Assembly: GCF_002094855.1 (NCBI RefSeq)
Contig: NZ_ARYN01000003.1
Span: forward strand, 225,254-289,253
Reading direction: 5' to 3'
Source of the DNA: Zunongwangia atlantica 22II14-10F7
Lineage (GTDB): Bacteria; Bacteroidota; Bacteroidia; Flavobacteriales; Flavobacteriaceae
Length of the DNA stretch: 64,000 nt
The notes under the pieces were generated by a model. That model was not told the origin of the DNA. It did no database searches and saw only the letters and a program-made list of their open reading frames with translations. A program made the translations under genes and the position numbers. Below are positions 8,570 to 17,089 of this stretch, in pieces. The first letter of the stretch is position 1, and every line of letters starts with the position of its first letter.

Positions 8570-8980
8570 TTATTTAGAACATTTATCACATAAACCTTTT
8601 ACCACAAGATTAGCATCTGTAGCCTTAAATCCTTTAGGAAGACTAATATTAGGAATTGTTTGATCTGTTAAACATTGGGTTTCCCCACATTTAGAACAGT
8701 GAAAATGAAGATGTAATTTATCATTCAAACTTTTATTTCCAGAAGATTCTAAAGCAAACTTTGCCATTCCGCTACCATCTTCAATTTTATGAACCAAACC
8801 TTTTTCCTCGAATAGCTTTAAACTTCTAAAGAGTGTAGTTCTTTCAGTTTGGCCAAAAGCCGCTTCAATATCATTTAAACTCATCGCCAAAGATTCTTTT
8901 GCCATAAATTTATAAACCAACAATCGCACGGCAGTGGGACGAATTCCCTTAGCTTTTAAAATACTTTCAATTTCTTCCAT
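8570..8980 (-). CDS. Fur-family metal-dependent transcriptional repressor
   Basis: The 136-residue protein has the Fur architecture: an N-terminal winged helix (1-75, with recognition region QTERTTLFRSLKLFEEKGLV) and a C-terminal dimerisation domain. The metal-rich segment HLHFHCSKCGE (about 90-100) and the C-terminal GLCDKCSK supply two CxxC pairs for a structural zinc. The His cluster forms part of the regulatory metal site. Family members sense iron, zinc or peroxide; the sequence does not decide between Fur, Zur and PerR, although the short length and the missing C-terminal His-rich tail argue against classical Fur. No target promoter is evident nearby. Confidence 0.9.
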   Translation of the reverse strand: MEEIESILKAKGIRPTAVRLLVYKFMAKESLAMSLNDIEAAFGQTERTTLFRSLKLFEEKGLVHKIEDGSGMAKFALESSGNKSLNDKLHLHFHCSKCGETQCLTDQTIPNISLPKGFKATDANLVVKGLCDKCSK

Positions 8981-9352
8981 GATATTTTTAGATCCTTCTT
9001 GTGGATTTCTTCAGGAACATAAATTTAAGATTTATTGGATAGTTTCTCGGTATTCCGGCAGAAAGTCTTCAGAATTTATCACTTACTGTGTTTACAAGTT
9101 AAGTAAACAAACTCAGCGCAAGCCTGTGAGACGTTTAAAAAATTCGTCTTTGTATCTAGGCAAGCTTCGTAACATTCAATCTCGATTACCAAGTAAAAAA
9201 TATAAGCTGAAAATCGATAAAATCGAGATGCTTTTTTATTCCCTTCAAAAAGTGCTAAAAGCAACTTAAAGTTTTTATAAATTCTGAAGTGAATAGCGCT
9301 TCTCACTGTGTAAAGGCTTTATAATTCTTTACCTTTAAAAGAAAACCTTTCC
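8981..9352. other. Intergenic region between the Fur-family and DhaKL genes
   Basis: These 372 bases hold the divergent promoters of the Fur-family repressor and the dihydroxyacetone kinase. They also contain copy 2 of the 30-bp repeat (9164-9193) and an inverted repeat between ATCTCGATT (about 9178) and AATCGAGAT (about 9222) that ends in a T-run. A 111-codon frame crosses the region but runs antisense into the repressor gene and looks spurious. Confidence 0.5.
9164..9193. repeat. 30-bp dispersed repeat, copy 2
   Basis: This copy starts GCTTCG and ends GATTACCAAG, with five mismatches to 8081-8110. It lies in the intergenic region before the DhaKL gene. Confidence 0.5.
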
Positions 9353-10981
9353 ATGAAATTTTTCATTAATAAACCCGATAACGTTGTAAACGAATCTATA
9401 GAAGGATTGCTTACAGATCCTAATCTTACCAAACTAGACAGTTTTCCAGAAGTAAGAGTAGTTACCCGAAAAGAGATCGATAGATCTAAAGTTGCCATCA
9501 TCTCTGGTGGAGGTTCTGGTCACGAGCCTATGCACGCTGGTTTTGTCGCCAAAGGAATGCTCACAGCTGCCGTTTGTGGCGATATTTTCGCATCACCATC
9601 TGTAGATGCTGTTTTAGCGGCCATTCTTGCGGTAGACAGTGAAAAAGGCTGTTTACTGGTTATAAAAAATTATACCGGAGATCGATTGAATTTTGGGCTA
9701 GCAGCCGAGCAGGCCAGGGCTCTTGGTCATAAAGTTGAAACAGTGATCGTGGGTGACGATATTGCTTTAGGCGAAGATACGCAGCAGCGTGGTCTTGCAG
9801 GAACTTTACTGGTTCATAAAGTTGCCGGACAATTAGCTGAAGAAGGAAAATCTTTGGATGAAGTCACCAAAGCGGCAAAAAAAGTGGCTGAAAGTGCTAT
9901 CTCGATCGGACTATCACTTACCGAAGGACAGAAATTCAACAACCCTGAAGAGTCGAGATTGGATAAATCTGAAGCAGAATTAGGATTGGGAATTCACGGC
10001 GAACCAGGTGTAGATGTTATAAAAATGGATCAGGCCGATGCACTGGTTCAAAAAGCGGTAGATAAATTGAAGGAATATCTTCCGGAGGACGAAGAAAAAT
10101 ATGTGCTGCTTTTTAACAATTTGGGCAGTGTGACTCCGCTTGAAATGAATTTACTGGTGCATAGTTTTGATAAAATCGATATTTCTAAAAAAGTGAAATA
10201 CCTGGTAGGCCCAACCGCAATGACCACTTCTTTAAATATGAATGGTTTTTCGATCACGCTTTTAAAATTAGACGAAGAGATCGAAAATGCACTTTTAGAA
10301 AAAACCGAAACTCCAGAATGGCGAATTAGAGCCTATGCGAAACCAAGTAGCATTAAAAGTCCGGACTTACCTAAAACCATGCAATTCGAGCCTTCTGAAA
10401 ATAAAAAACACCAGAAGATTGTAGAAAGTATTGCCGATTATCTTATCGAGATGGAAAAGGAAATGAACGATCTGGACGAGAAAGTTGGTGATGGCGATGC
10501 AGGATCTACTTTTGCTGCTGCAGGGAAAAAGTTTAAAAAGATTTCTTCGGAATTACCCTATGCTTCGTTACCTGAATTATTTACCACCATTGGCCGCGTT
10601 TTAGCACGAGAAACCGGTGGTTCTAGCGGTGTATTGTTGTCGATGCTCTTTACCAAAGCCGGAAGCAGCCTTGAAGATGATGACAATATTGGAAAAGCTT
10701 TGCTAAACGGATTAGAAAAAATGAAATCCTACGGTGGCGCTGAAAAGGGCGATCGTACCATGATCGATGCTATGCAACCTGCTTTTGAGGCTTTAAGCGA
10801 TAATAAGTCTATCAAAGAAGCTGCAGAAGCTGCGAGAGAAGGAGCCGATGAAACCGCCAATATCACCAATACCAGTGCAGGACGTAGTTCTTATTTATCT
10901 GAATCTAGCCTTGAAGGAATCCCAGATCCGGGCGCTGAAATGGTCGCTCGAGTATTTGAAAAGCTTGTTGAAATTGTATAA
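9353..10981 (+). CDS. Fused DhaK-DhaL ATP-dependent dihydroxyacetone kinase
   Basis: The 542-residue protein joins a DhaK substrate-binding domain (1-335) to a DhaL nucleotide-binding domain (about 355-542). DhaK shows the GGGSGHEP loop (52-59) and His215 in GIHGEPG, the residue that binds dihydroxyacetone covalently as a hemiaminal. DhaL carries the Mg-ATP motif GDGDAGS (379-385) and a GGSSG segment near 423. The fusion is typical of ATP-dependent enzymes rather than the PTS type, and no DhaM or PTS gene is nearby. It phosphorylates dihydroxyacetone or glyceraldehyde in the cytoplasm. It stands alone, ahead of a repeat and a bidirectional terminator. Some members can also make cyclic FMN from FAD, which cannot be judged here. 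Confidence 0.93.
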   Translation: MKFFINKPDNVVNESIEGLLTDPNLTKLDSFPEVRVVTRKEIDRSKVAIISGGGSGHEPMHAGFVAKGMLTAAVCGDIFASPSVDAVLAAILAVDSEKGCLLVIKNYTGDRLNFGLAAEQARALGHKVETVIVGDDIALGEDTQQRGLAGTLLVHKVAGQLAEEGKSLDEVTKAAKKVAESAISIGLSLTEGQKFNNPEESRLDKSEAELGLGIHGEPGVDVIKMDQADALVQKAVDKLKEYLPEDEEKYVLLFNNLGSVTPLEMNLLVHSFDKIDISKKVKYLVGPTAMTTSLNMNGFSITLLKLDEEIENALLEKTETPEWRIRAYAKPSSIKSPDLPKTMQFEPSENKKHQKIVESIADYLIEMEKEMNDLDEKVGDGDAGSTFAAAGKKFKKISSELPYASLPELFTTIGRVLARETGGSSGVLLSMLFTKAGSSLEDDDNIGKALLNGLEKMKSYGGAEKGDRTMIDAMQPAFEALSDNKSIKEAAEAAREGADETANITNTSAGRSSYLSESSLEGIPDPGAEMVARVFEKLVEIV

Positions 10982-10994
10982 AAAATCAGTTAAA

Positions 10995-11028
10995 TACCTC
11001 GGGGTATTATACCCTTTGGCGGTACCAA
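10995..11028 (+). repeat. 34-bp dispersed hairpin repeat, copy 1
   Basis: The segment matches 50407-50440 at 31 of 34 bases. It contains the near-palindrome GGTATTATACC and then TTGGCGGTACCAA, whose ends pair. It lies between the DhaKL stop codon and the terminator. Confidence 0.6.
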
Positions 11029-11030
11029 TA

Positions 11031-11064
11031 AAAAAATCCGTTAGAAGTTCTAACGGATTTTTTT
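11031..11064. terminator. Bidirectional rho-independent terminator
   Basis: The stem AAATCCGTTAGAA/TTCTAACGGATTT is flanked by A-runs on the left and T-runs on the right. It separates the converging DhaKL and GH43 genes. Confidence 0.9.
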
Positions 11065-11100
11065 GTAATTGACTAATACCTTGTTCTTATCGAATACTTT

Positions 11101-12042
11101 TTACTTTTTTAAATACTGAAATGAATTTGATTTCAGTTTAAAAACATTCTTCTTTTTATCGAATTTCAGCTTAACAATAGCTGTTTTACGCGGACTAACC
11201 TGTTCTTCTGAAAAATGAGTATGCAGCACATAATACAAAGAATTTCCTTTTTTAAACAAATCGCCATGTCCTGTACCATTAATATCCAAATCTGCTGTTG
11301 ATATTAGCGGATTTGAAGCTGCTTTTTTCCAGGGGCCAAATGGACTTTTAGCCGTAGCCACCCCTACCGAATAGTCTGGATTTCTAAAATCGTTTACCGA
11401 GTAAAGCATAACATAAGTATCGCCATTTTTAAAAACTGTTGGCCCTTCGCTTACAGGCCATTCAGCATTTGCAGTGTTTTCCCAGCTTTCTTCAGCAGCA
11501 ATACATTCTTTTAAAGTTTCGGGCTTTATTGCGCTAAGATCTTTGGTCATTTCAGCAACAAAAATTCGGTTTCCTTCCGTTAATCTTACATGGTATAAAT
11601 ACACTTTCCCATCATCAAAAAAAACAAAAGGATCGATTTGGTTTACCGGAGCTTCTAAAGCTTTTCCTTCATTTTCAAATGGTCCTAAGGGACTATTGGC
11701 GGTTGCTATGGCAATATTTTCGTTGGCAGTATACGCCATATAATATTTGCCCTGGTATTTAAAGATTTGCGGCGCCCAAAAACCTTTGGTTCCAAATGCA
11801 TCTCCTTTCTTTAAAGCAAAACCATCAGTTTTTCCAACAGGGCCTTCCCAGTTTTTTAGATCTTTAGAAGTATACACCAAAAAACCTTCACCAGGAATGC
11901 TTTGATCTTCCTTGGTTCCGTATAAATAATAAGTGTCATTTTCTTCGAAAATCGTTGGATCTGCTAACAAAATTTGCTTTTCCTGAGCATATAACTGCAT
12001 TGAAAAAACAATGCTTAAAAACAACCAAAATCGGTTTATCAT
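11101..12042 (-). CDS. Glycoside hydrolase family 43, secreted
   Basis: The 313-residue protein has a signal peptide (1-20, ending YAQ) and a single five-bladed GH43 propeller. The three catalytic acids can be placed: base Asp28 in ADPTIF, transition-state Asp137 in QIDPFVF and acid Glu199 in SEGPTVF. GH43 enzymes are mostly alpha-L-arabinofuranosidases, beta-xylosidases or endo-arabinanases; the subfamily is not decided here. It is the last gene of the polysaccharide locus and is separated from GH2 by a terminator hairpin, so it may have its own promoter in the 278 bp gap. The protein could be periplasmic because it lacks a lipobox. Confidence 0.9.
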   Translation of the reverse strand: MINRFWLFLSIVFSMQLYAQEKQILLADPTIFEENDTYYLYGTKEDQSIPGEGFLVYTSKDLKNWEGPVGKTDGFALKKGDAFGTKGFWAPQIFKYQGKYYMAYTANENIAIATANSPLGPFENEGKALEAPVNQIDPFVFFDDGKVYLYHVRLTEGNRIFVAEMTKDLSAIKPETLKECIAAEESWENTANAEWPVSEGPTVFKNGDTYVMLYSVNDFRNPDYSVGVATAKSPFGPWKKAASNPLISTADLDINGTGHGDLFKKGNSLYYVLHTHFSEEQVSPRKTAIVKLKFDKKKNVFKLKSNSFQYLKK

Positions 12043-12112
12043 ATTCTATTTTTTTTGATAAAAACCTGAAAATTTAAAATCTTCAGCTTTTAAAAAGATA
12101 TTTTATTAAATA

Positions 12113-12143
12113 AAATGGCACCAAAATAAATTTGATGCCATTT
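12113..12143 (-). terminator. Terminator hairpin between GH2 and GH43
   Basis: AAATGGCA and TGCCATTT form a stem across a 15-base loop, followed on the minus strand by T-rich sequence. The surrounding gap (12043-12320) also holds two weaker hairpins, ACCAGG/CCTGGT near 12160 and AACTGG/CCAGTT near 12227, and no reading frame. Confidence 0.5.
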
Positions 12144-12320
12144 CTCCTAAAAACGCTGCACCAGGATCAACTAGCCTGGTACATGCATCAACAAAAAAAC
12201 TAACTGTAATTTAGATTACACGGTACTAACTGGGTTACAAGTCCAGTTTTCTATAAAAATCTTCTTATTTTTTATACAATTTCGATGTATTGGATATTCA
12301 AAATTTATAGTTTCAATGTG

Positions 12321-14792
12321 CTATTCGTGCGCAAAAATATCTTCAGTTTTTAGTTTGTTTCCGGCAGGATCTATTACATCCAGATTTAAACCAGAACCTC
12401 CTTCTCCCTGAAAGTATTCTAACGTCATTTTATGATAACCGGCAGCTAATGGAATTTCAGCTTTTTTAAGTTCCATCCCGTGGATACCATCATGCTCGAT
12501 AACCACCTTTCCATCTATAGTTAATCGAACTCCGTCATCTGCACTTAAATGAAACCCATAAATTCCCTGCTTATCAGCTTTCAAAAAGCCTTCAAATTTT
12601 AATCCGTAGAAATTTTCGTTTTTTCTTAATTCTGAAATTTTCAAAGATTTTGTTTCTCCTGAAGCAGCAACTTCTTCCGCAGAAAAATCTGGTAATTTTT
12701 GCCATTTACCACCATAAAGTGCATATGCAAGACCAGGTTTCATTGAACTTGAAAGCGCTTTTGAAGCTTCCTGATAGCTATCTACTTTTTCAAATTCTTC
12801 ACTGGTTATATAACTTTCTTTATCTCCATCTATCGCAATGGCTTTAACCTGCGAAGATGCTGAAATTGTAAAAGGACCGCTATATTTTTTAGAAGATGAA
12901 CCTGGCTCACTTCCGTCTAAAGTATAATAGATCGTTTCGTCTTTTCTAGAGCTAAGACTTACTTTTAGATCGTCTACAAAAAGGCTGTGTGCCGCTTTTA
13001 TGCTCACTGGCGAGATCATTTGATCTGTATGAATATCGTGTAGATAATCTACCGGGATTTTAATCACTTCACGATCGTAAGTAACCAGCCCGTTTACTTC
13101 ACCTTCTACATCTGAAACCTGCGTGTAAACCACCGCACTGGCATCTTTTTCTTCTTTCATTTCCCAAACCTTATCCCAAAGCTCGGTATACGATTTTCTA
13201 AATTCTAGAGAATCTGCCATATTACGATACCCCCAGTTAGACTCTTGCCAAAGGTGACCTTTTAAAGGCAGTCCTAAACCACCAAACTCACCAAGAACAG
13301 TTGCTCTATCTTCTTCAACTGGATAAACATCTGGCCCAGGATAGCTGTGCATATCGATAATATCGCCTACGTTGTGATCTGTCCAACCACTGGCGTTACT
13401 TACTAATCTTGTTTCATCTAAACCTTCAACCCATTTGGTTAAACGCTCTGTATCATATTGTCCCCAACCTTCGTTAAAAACTACCCACATTACAATACTA
13501 GGATAGTTATAAAGATCGTCGATCATATCTTCAAATTCAGCTTCAAATTGATCTTTGTCTTCCTGAGTTAAACGTTCTAAGAAATCTGGATGTGGATAGG
13601 CCTGCGGCATATCCTGCCAAACCAACATTCCCATTTTATCGCAGAGATAATACCATCTCTGGCTTTCAGTTTTAGCATGTTTTCTAAGTAAATTGAAGCC
13701 CATTTTTTTGAAAGTTTCAATATCCCAGATGTATGCCGCTTCGGTTGGTGGCGTCATTAAACCATCAGGCCAATAACCCTGATCCAACACACCCACCTGA
13801 AAATAATCCTTGTTATTTAAGAATAGCTTGGTTTTCCCTTCTTCTTTCCCAAGGCTAATTTTACGCATAGCCACATAACTTTCAAAACTATCGGTAGTTT
13901 CTTCACCGTTCACCAATTCGACTTTTAGATCGTATAAAAATGGATTTTCAGGACTCCAAAGTTTAGCATTTTCAACTTTTAAAGTAATGGTTTCACCGGC
14001 GCTGCCCTCAGCTGTAGCAACTTTAGAAGATCCATCCATAAGCTGCAACTTAATTGTTCCTTCAACCTCATCTTCCGCAGTAAAAGTCACTTCCCCTTTA
14101 TCTATATTTGGACGAATTTTGAAGTTTTCGATATGATTTTTACTTAACGGCTCCATCCATACACTTTGCCAGATCCCGGTGGTAGAAGTATAAAAAATAC
14201 CTTCTGGATCTCTTACCTGCTTCCCTACCGGCTGCAAGCCATCGTTAGAAGTATCGTGAACTTTAACAACCACTTCCTGTTTTCCTTCTTTTAAAAACGG
14301 AGTAATATTGAATGCAAAATGATCGAAAGCTCCTTTGTGATCACCCACTTTTTCGCCGTTTACATAAACTTGGGTTTCGTAATCTACACCTTCAAAATTC
14401 AGCATAATTTCTTCGCCATTCCAATCTTCAGGAATAGTGATGAGTTTTCTATACACCAAATCATCCGAAGTTTTCATAATTCCAGACAGGTAAGATTCTA
14501 CCGCAAAAGGCACCAAAATCGAATCTTTTAATGGTTCAGAAAAAGTAGTTTTATCGGTCTTTTCAAGGCTTACTTCCCAATATCCATTTAGATTTTCCCA
14601 GTTTTCACGTTTTTGGATAGGTCTTGGATATTCTGGCAGTACATTTTGCGGATCTACTTTATTAGTCCACTGCGTTGTTAAGATTGCCTCTGGCTTATTT
14701 TGGTTGTTTTCAGCTGTTGTTTTTTCATCTTTACAGCCTACACTAAGCATGCCTGCAAGTACAAAAACAGCCGATTTTTTAAGTATTTTCAT
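12321..14792 (-). CDS. GH2 family hydrolase with chitobiase-C and PA14 domains, lipoprotein
   Basis: The 823-residue protein starts with a lipoprotein signal (SVGC, Cys20). GH2 domains follow: sugar-binding (about 60-215), immunoglobulin-like (about 220-315) and TIM barrel (about 320-590). The acid/base is Glu441 in FNEGWGQYD and the likely nucleophile is Glu502 in VLGEFGG. A chitobiase-C-like domain (about 605-668, YYTLDGSEP) and a PA14-like domain (about 685-815, LSADDGVRLTIDGK) complete it. GH2 includes beta-galactosidases, beta-glucuronidases, beta-mannosidases and alpha-L-arabinopyranosidases; the activity is not fixed. The two extra domains probably bind carbohydrate. It sits 62 bp after the GH127 gene and should be part of the same operon, facing the periplasm or cell surface. 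Confidence 0.9.
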   Translation of the reverse strand: MKILKKSAVFVLAGMLSVGCKDEKTTAENNQNKPEAILTTQWTNKVDPQNVLPEYPRPIQKRENWENLNGYWEVSLEKTDKTTFSEPLKDSILVPFAVESYLSGIMKTSDDLVYRKLITIPEDWNGEEIMLNFEGVDYETQVYVNGEKVGDHKGAFDHFAFNITPFLKEGKQEVVVKVHDTSNDGLQPVGKQVRDPEGIFYTSTTGIWQSVWMEPLSKNHIENFKIRPNIDKGEVTFTAEDEVEGTIKLQLMDGSSKVATAEGSAGETITLKVENAKLWSPENPFLYDLKVELVNGEETTDSFESYVAMRKISLGKEEGKTKLFLNNKDYFQVGVLDQGYWPDGLMTPPTEAAYIWDIETFKKMGFNLLRKHAKTESQRWYYLCDKMGMLVWQDMPQAYPHPDFLERLTQEDKDQFEAEFEDMIDDLYNYPSIVMWVVFNEGWGQYDTERLTKWVEGLDETRLVSNASGWTDHNVGDIIDMHSYPGPDVYPVEEDRATVLGEFGGLGLPLKGHLWQESNWGYRNMADSLEFRKSYTELWDKVWEMKEEKDASAVVYTQVSDVEGEVNGLVTYDREVIKIPVDYLHDIHTDQMISPVSIKAAHSLFVDDLKVSLSSRKDETIYYTLDGSEPGSSSKKYSGPFTISASSQVKAIAIDGDKESYITSEEFEKVDSYQEASKALSSSMKPGLAYALYGGKWQKLPDFSAEEVAASGETKSLKISELRKNENFYGLKFEGFLKADKQGIYGFHLSADDGVRLTIDGKVVIEHDGIHGMELKKAEIPLAAGYHKMTLEYFQGEGGSGLNLDVIDPAGNKLKTEDIFAHE

Positions 14793-14854
14793 ATTATCGC
14801 GTTTATTTTTTATGCTGAAATTCTACAATTTCGATGTGTATTTTTTCTGAAAAA

Positions 14855-17026
14855 TTATTCCCAGGTTTTAGCATTATCACCTTCCCCAATTACCGGAAAC
14901 GCACTAATTCTTAATCTGGCAGCTCCCATTGGAATCAGTTCCACGTTTTCTATTGCTTCCGAAGATTTTACAGGACTGTCCTGAAGCTCACCAGCCAAAT
15001 CGTATTGATCGATCGTCCAGTTTGGGATTTGCTTTGCTTTGGTTTTTAAAACAATTGGCGCATTTTCTACCGTAAACGGAAAATTATTTGCCGGCCAGTC
15101 TTTTTCAACAATTTCAAAAGAATCCTCTGGATTTTCATCTAAAACCAATCCGTAATTCCACGGTGAATCTGGATAAATCTCGTAAGACGGCCATTTTTCC
15201 TGATCTACTCCTTCCTGCCATTTAGAATCCCAAATTGCTGTTTCATCACTTCGTTTTTCGATATATTTTTCATCGATTTTTAAACTAAAAGTCAATGGCC
15301 CGTAATCTATACTTGCACTATTATGATTTTTCTCCCAACGACGGACTTTCAATTGCTTCGGAAATGTAAGTGTGATCTGGTCCCCATCATTCCAGTCGCG
15401 ATGTAATTTGATGTACTTTCCGGCTTCAGGAGCAGTTTCTATTTCCTCTCCATTCACTTTAACTGAAGCCTCTGTACACCATCCAGGAATTCTAAAATAC
15501 AATGGGTATTCTGTATCAGCTTCCGTAGAAGAATTGATGCTAAACTGAAGTTGATCTTCAAAAGGATATTTGGTTTGCGAAGTAATACTTACCTCTTCTC
15601 CACCGGCAACTTTCGCTGTTACCGTACTTGGCGAATAAATTACCGCAGCCAAACCATTATCTGGTGTCGCCATCCAAAGATTCTCTATCATATAAGGCCA
15701 ACCCTGCCCATGGTTATGCTGGCAACAGCGAGAACTAAACGGATTCATCATAATAAATGGCCCGTCGTTCATAATACCGGGGCGATGATTTTTATCATCG
15801 TTTAATACCATATTTGGGCTTGTGATGTAACGTAAAGATTTAAAATCTGGCATCATGGTTGCCGGGAACGTATTAAAAGCAACCTCCTCGGTATGATCTG
15901 CCCAGAAAGTGTCTCCGGTAATTCTTAACAACTGTTCGTTGCTATTCATTTGCTCCACAACACCGCAGGTTTCGATTCCCTGTCTTGGATCGTCATAACC
16001 CGGTCTTGCATTTTCATCGGCTCCAAACATTCCGCCTGGAACCTGCCCAAAATGATCTCTAATTATTTTAAAATCTTCATAAGTAGCTTCAAGATCTTTT
16101 TTATCGTGACTAAGTTGAGAATACTGAGCCGGTTCTCTAAAAGCCTGAGCTACATTTACATTATGCCAGTCTACAAGATTGCCAAACCAATCTGGCCAAT
16201 CTGTACCTTCGCGGGTTTCTTTCCAGTTATTTATTTCATCTAAAGTATTATCTCGTTTTTCCCAATCTGCCGTATTTCGATGAATTTTTTCAGCAAGATC
16301 TAAGAGAAATTTATCGCCGGTGCGATTGTATAACCACATAACGCTGTACAGATTATCACCACCTCGAATACGCTGCCAATAATGACTTCTGCTTAAAAAA
16401 TCTTCATCTGGAACTTCTAATTGAAATTTAAAATAATTGGTCATCAAATCGATCACTCGCTCATCCTGGCTGTATTCGTAATACGATTGCAGGCAATACA
16501 GCATGATCATATTAGACCAGAAATCCTGAGTACCATCTTCACCAAAACGCTTAGGCCCAAAATTTCCATCTTCGCGTTGGCTGGCAAGTGCTGCCTCTAT
16601 CCAGGATTTGGTTTCTTCGATCATTTTTTGATCTTCTAAAATATAGGCCATGTTTCCATAACCTTTAAGCCAGTAGGGAACTTCTTCCCATCCCCAAGCA
16701 CCAGAACCGTCTTTAGAAAGCCAAGCATTATCTTCTTTTTGTAACCATGCGCTAATTTCCCCAAGATGACCATTTAAACCATTGGCCTGTCTTGATAAAC
16801 ACTCGGCCAACCAACCTTCTGGTTTTACTGCTCCTACGGGTAATTTTAAAAACACACTAGATTGTAAAGGCGCACGGTTCCCTATATAATATTGATTGGT
16901 TATGGTGGTATCTGGAATTTGCACAACTTCAGCAACAATGGTCTCATTAGATTGTTTATCGTTTTTACACGACACCAATCCTGTAATTCCCAAAACAACT
17001 ACTAAAGTTTTAAAATAGTTTGTCAT
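14855..17026 (-). CDS. GH127-like beta-L-arabinofuranosidase lipoprotein
   Basis: The 723-residue protein has a lipoprotein signal (LVSC, Cys20) and the (alpha/alpha)6 barrel of the former DUF1680 family, now GH127. The cysteine-zinc catalytic set known from Bifidobacterium HypBA1 can be placed by pattern: Glu338 in GADENA, Glu352 and Cys354 in GIETCGVVE, and the double cysteine Cys434-Cys435 in SRCCQHN. One cysteine of that pair is the nucleophile. C-terminal beta-sandwich domains follow (about 470-720). GH127 removes beta-L-arabinofuranose, and some relatives act on rare acidic sugars of rhamnogalacturonan II. It lies between DUF4965 and GH2 with gaps of about 60 bp, so it is operonic. Confidence 0.88.
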   Translation of the reverse strand: MTNYFKTLVVVLGITGLVSCKNDKQSNETIVAEVVQIPDTTITNQYYIGNRAPLQSSVFLKLPVGAVKPEGWLAECLSRQANGLNGHLGEISAWLQKEDNAWLSKDGSGAWGWEEVPYWLKGYGNMAYILEDQKMIEETKSWIEAALASQREDGNFGPKRFGEDGTQDFWSNMIMLYCLQSYYEYSQDERVIDLMTNYFKFQLEVPDEDFLSRSHYWQRIRGGDNLYSVMWLYNRTGDKFLLDLAEKIHRNTADWEKRDNTLDEINNWKETREGTDWPDWFGNLVDWHNVNVAQAFREPAQYSQLSHDKKDLEATYEDFKIIRDHFGQVPGGMFGADENARPGYDDPRQGIETCGVVEQMNSNEQLLRITGDTFWADHTEEVAFNTFPATMMPDFKSLRYITSPNMVLNDDKNHRPGIMNDGPFIMMNPFSSRCCQHNHGQGWPYMIENLWMATPDNGLAAVIYSPSTVTAKVAGGEEVSITSQTKYPFEDQLQFSINSSTEADTEYPLYFRIPGWCTEASVKVNGEEIETAPEAGKYIKLHRDWNDGDQITLTFPKQLKVRRWEKNHNSASIDYGPLTFSLKIDEKYIEKRSDETAIWDSKWQEGVDQEKWPSYEIYPDSPWNYGLVLDENPEDSFEIVEKDWPANNFPFTVENAPIVLKTKAKQIPNWTIDQYDLAGELQDSPVKSSEAIENVELIPMGAARLRISAFPVIGEGDNAKTWE

Positions 17027-17089
17027 TAGATCGTGGTGGTTAAAATTTTGTGGTGATTTTCGGATAAAAAAATGGAGATAGGCAAAAGC

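Noticed and set aside
8934..9269. A 111-codon plus-strand frame between the Fur-family and DhaKL genes
   Set aside because: It begins antisense inside the repressor gene, has no domain, and covers promoter sequence and a repeat.
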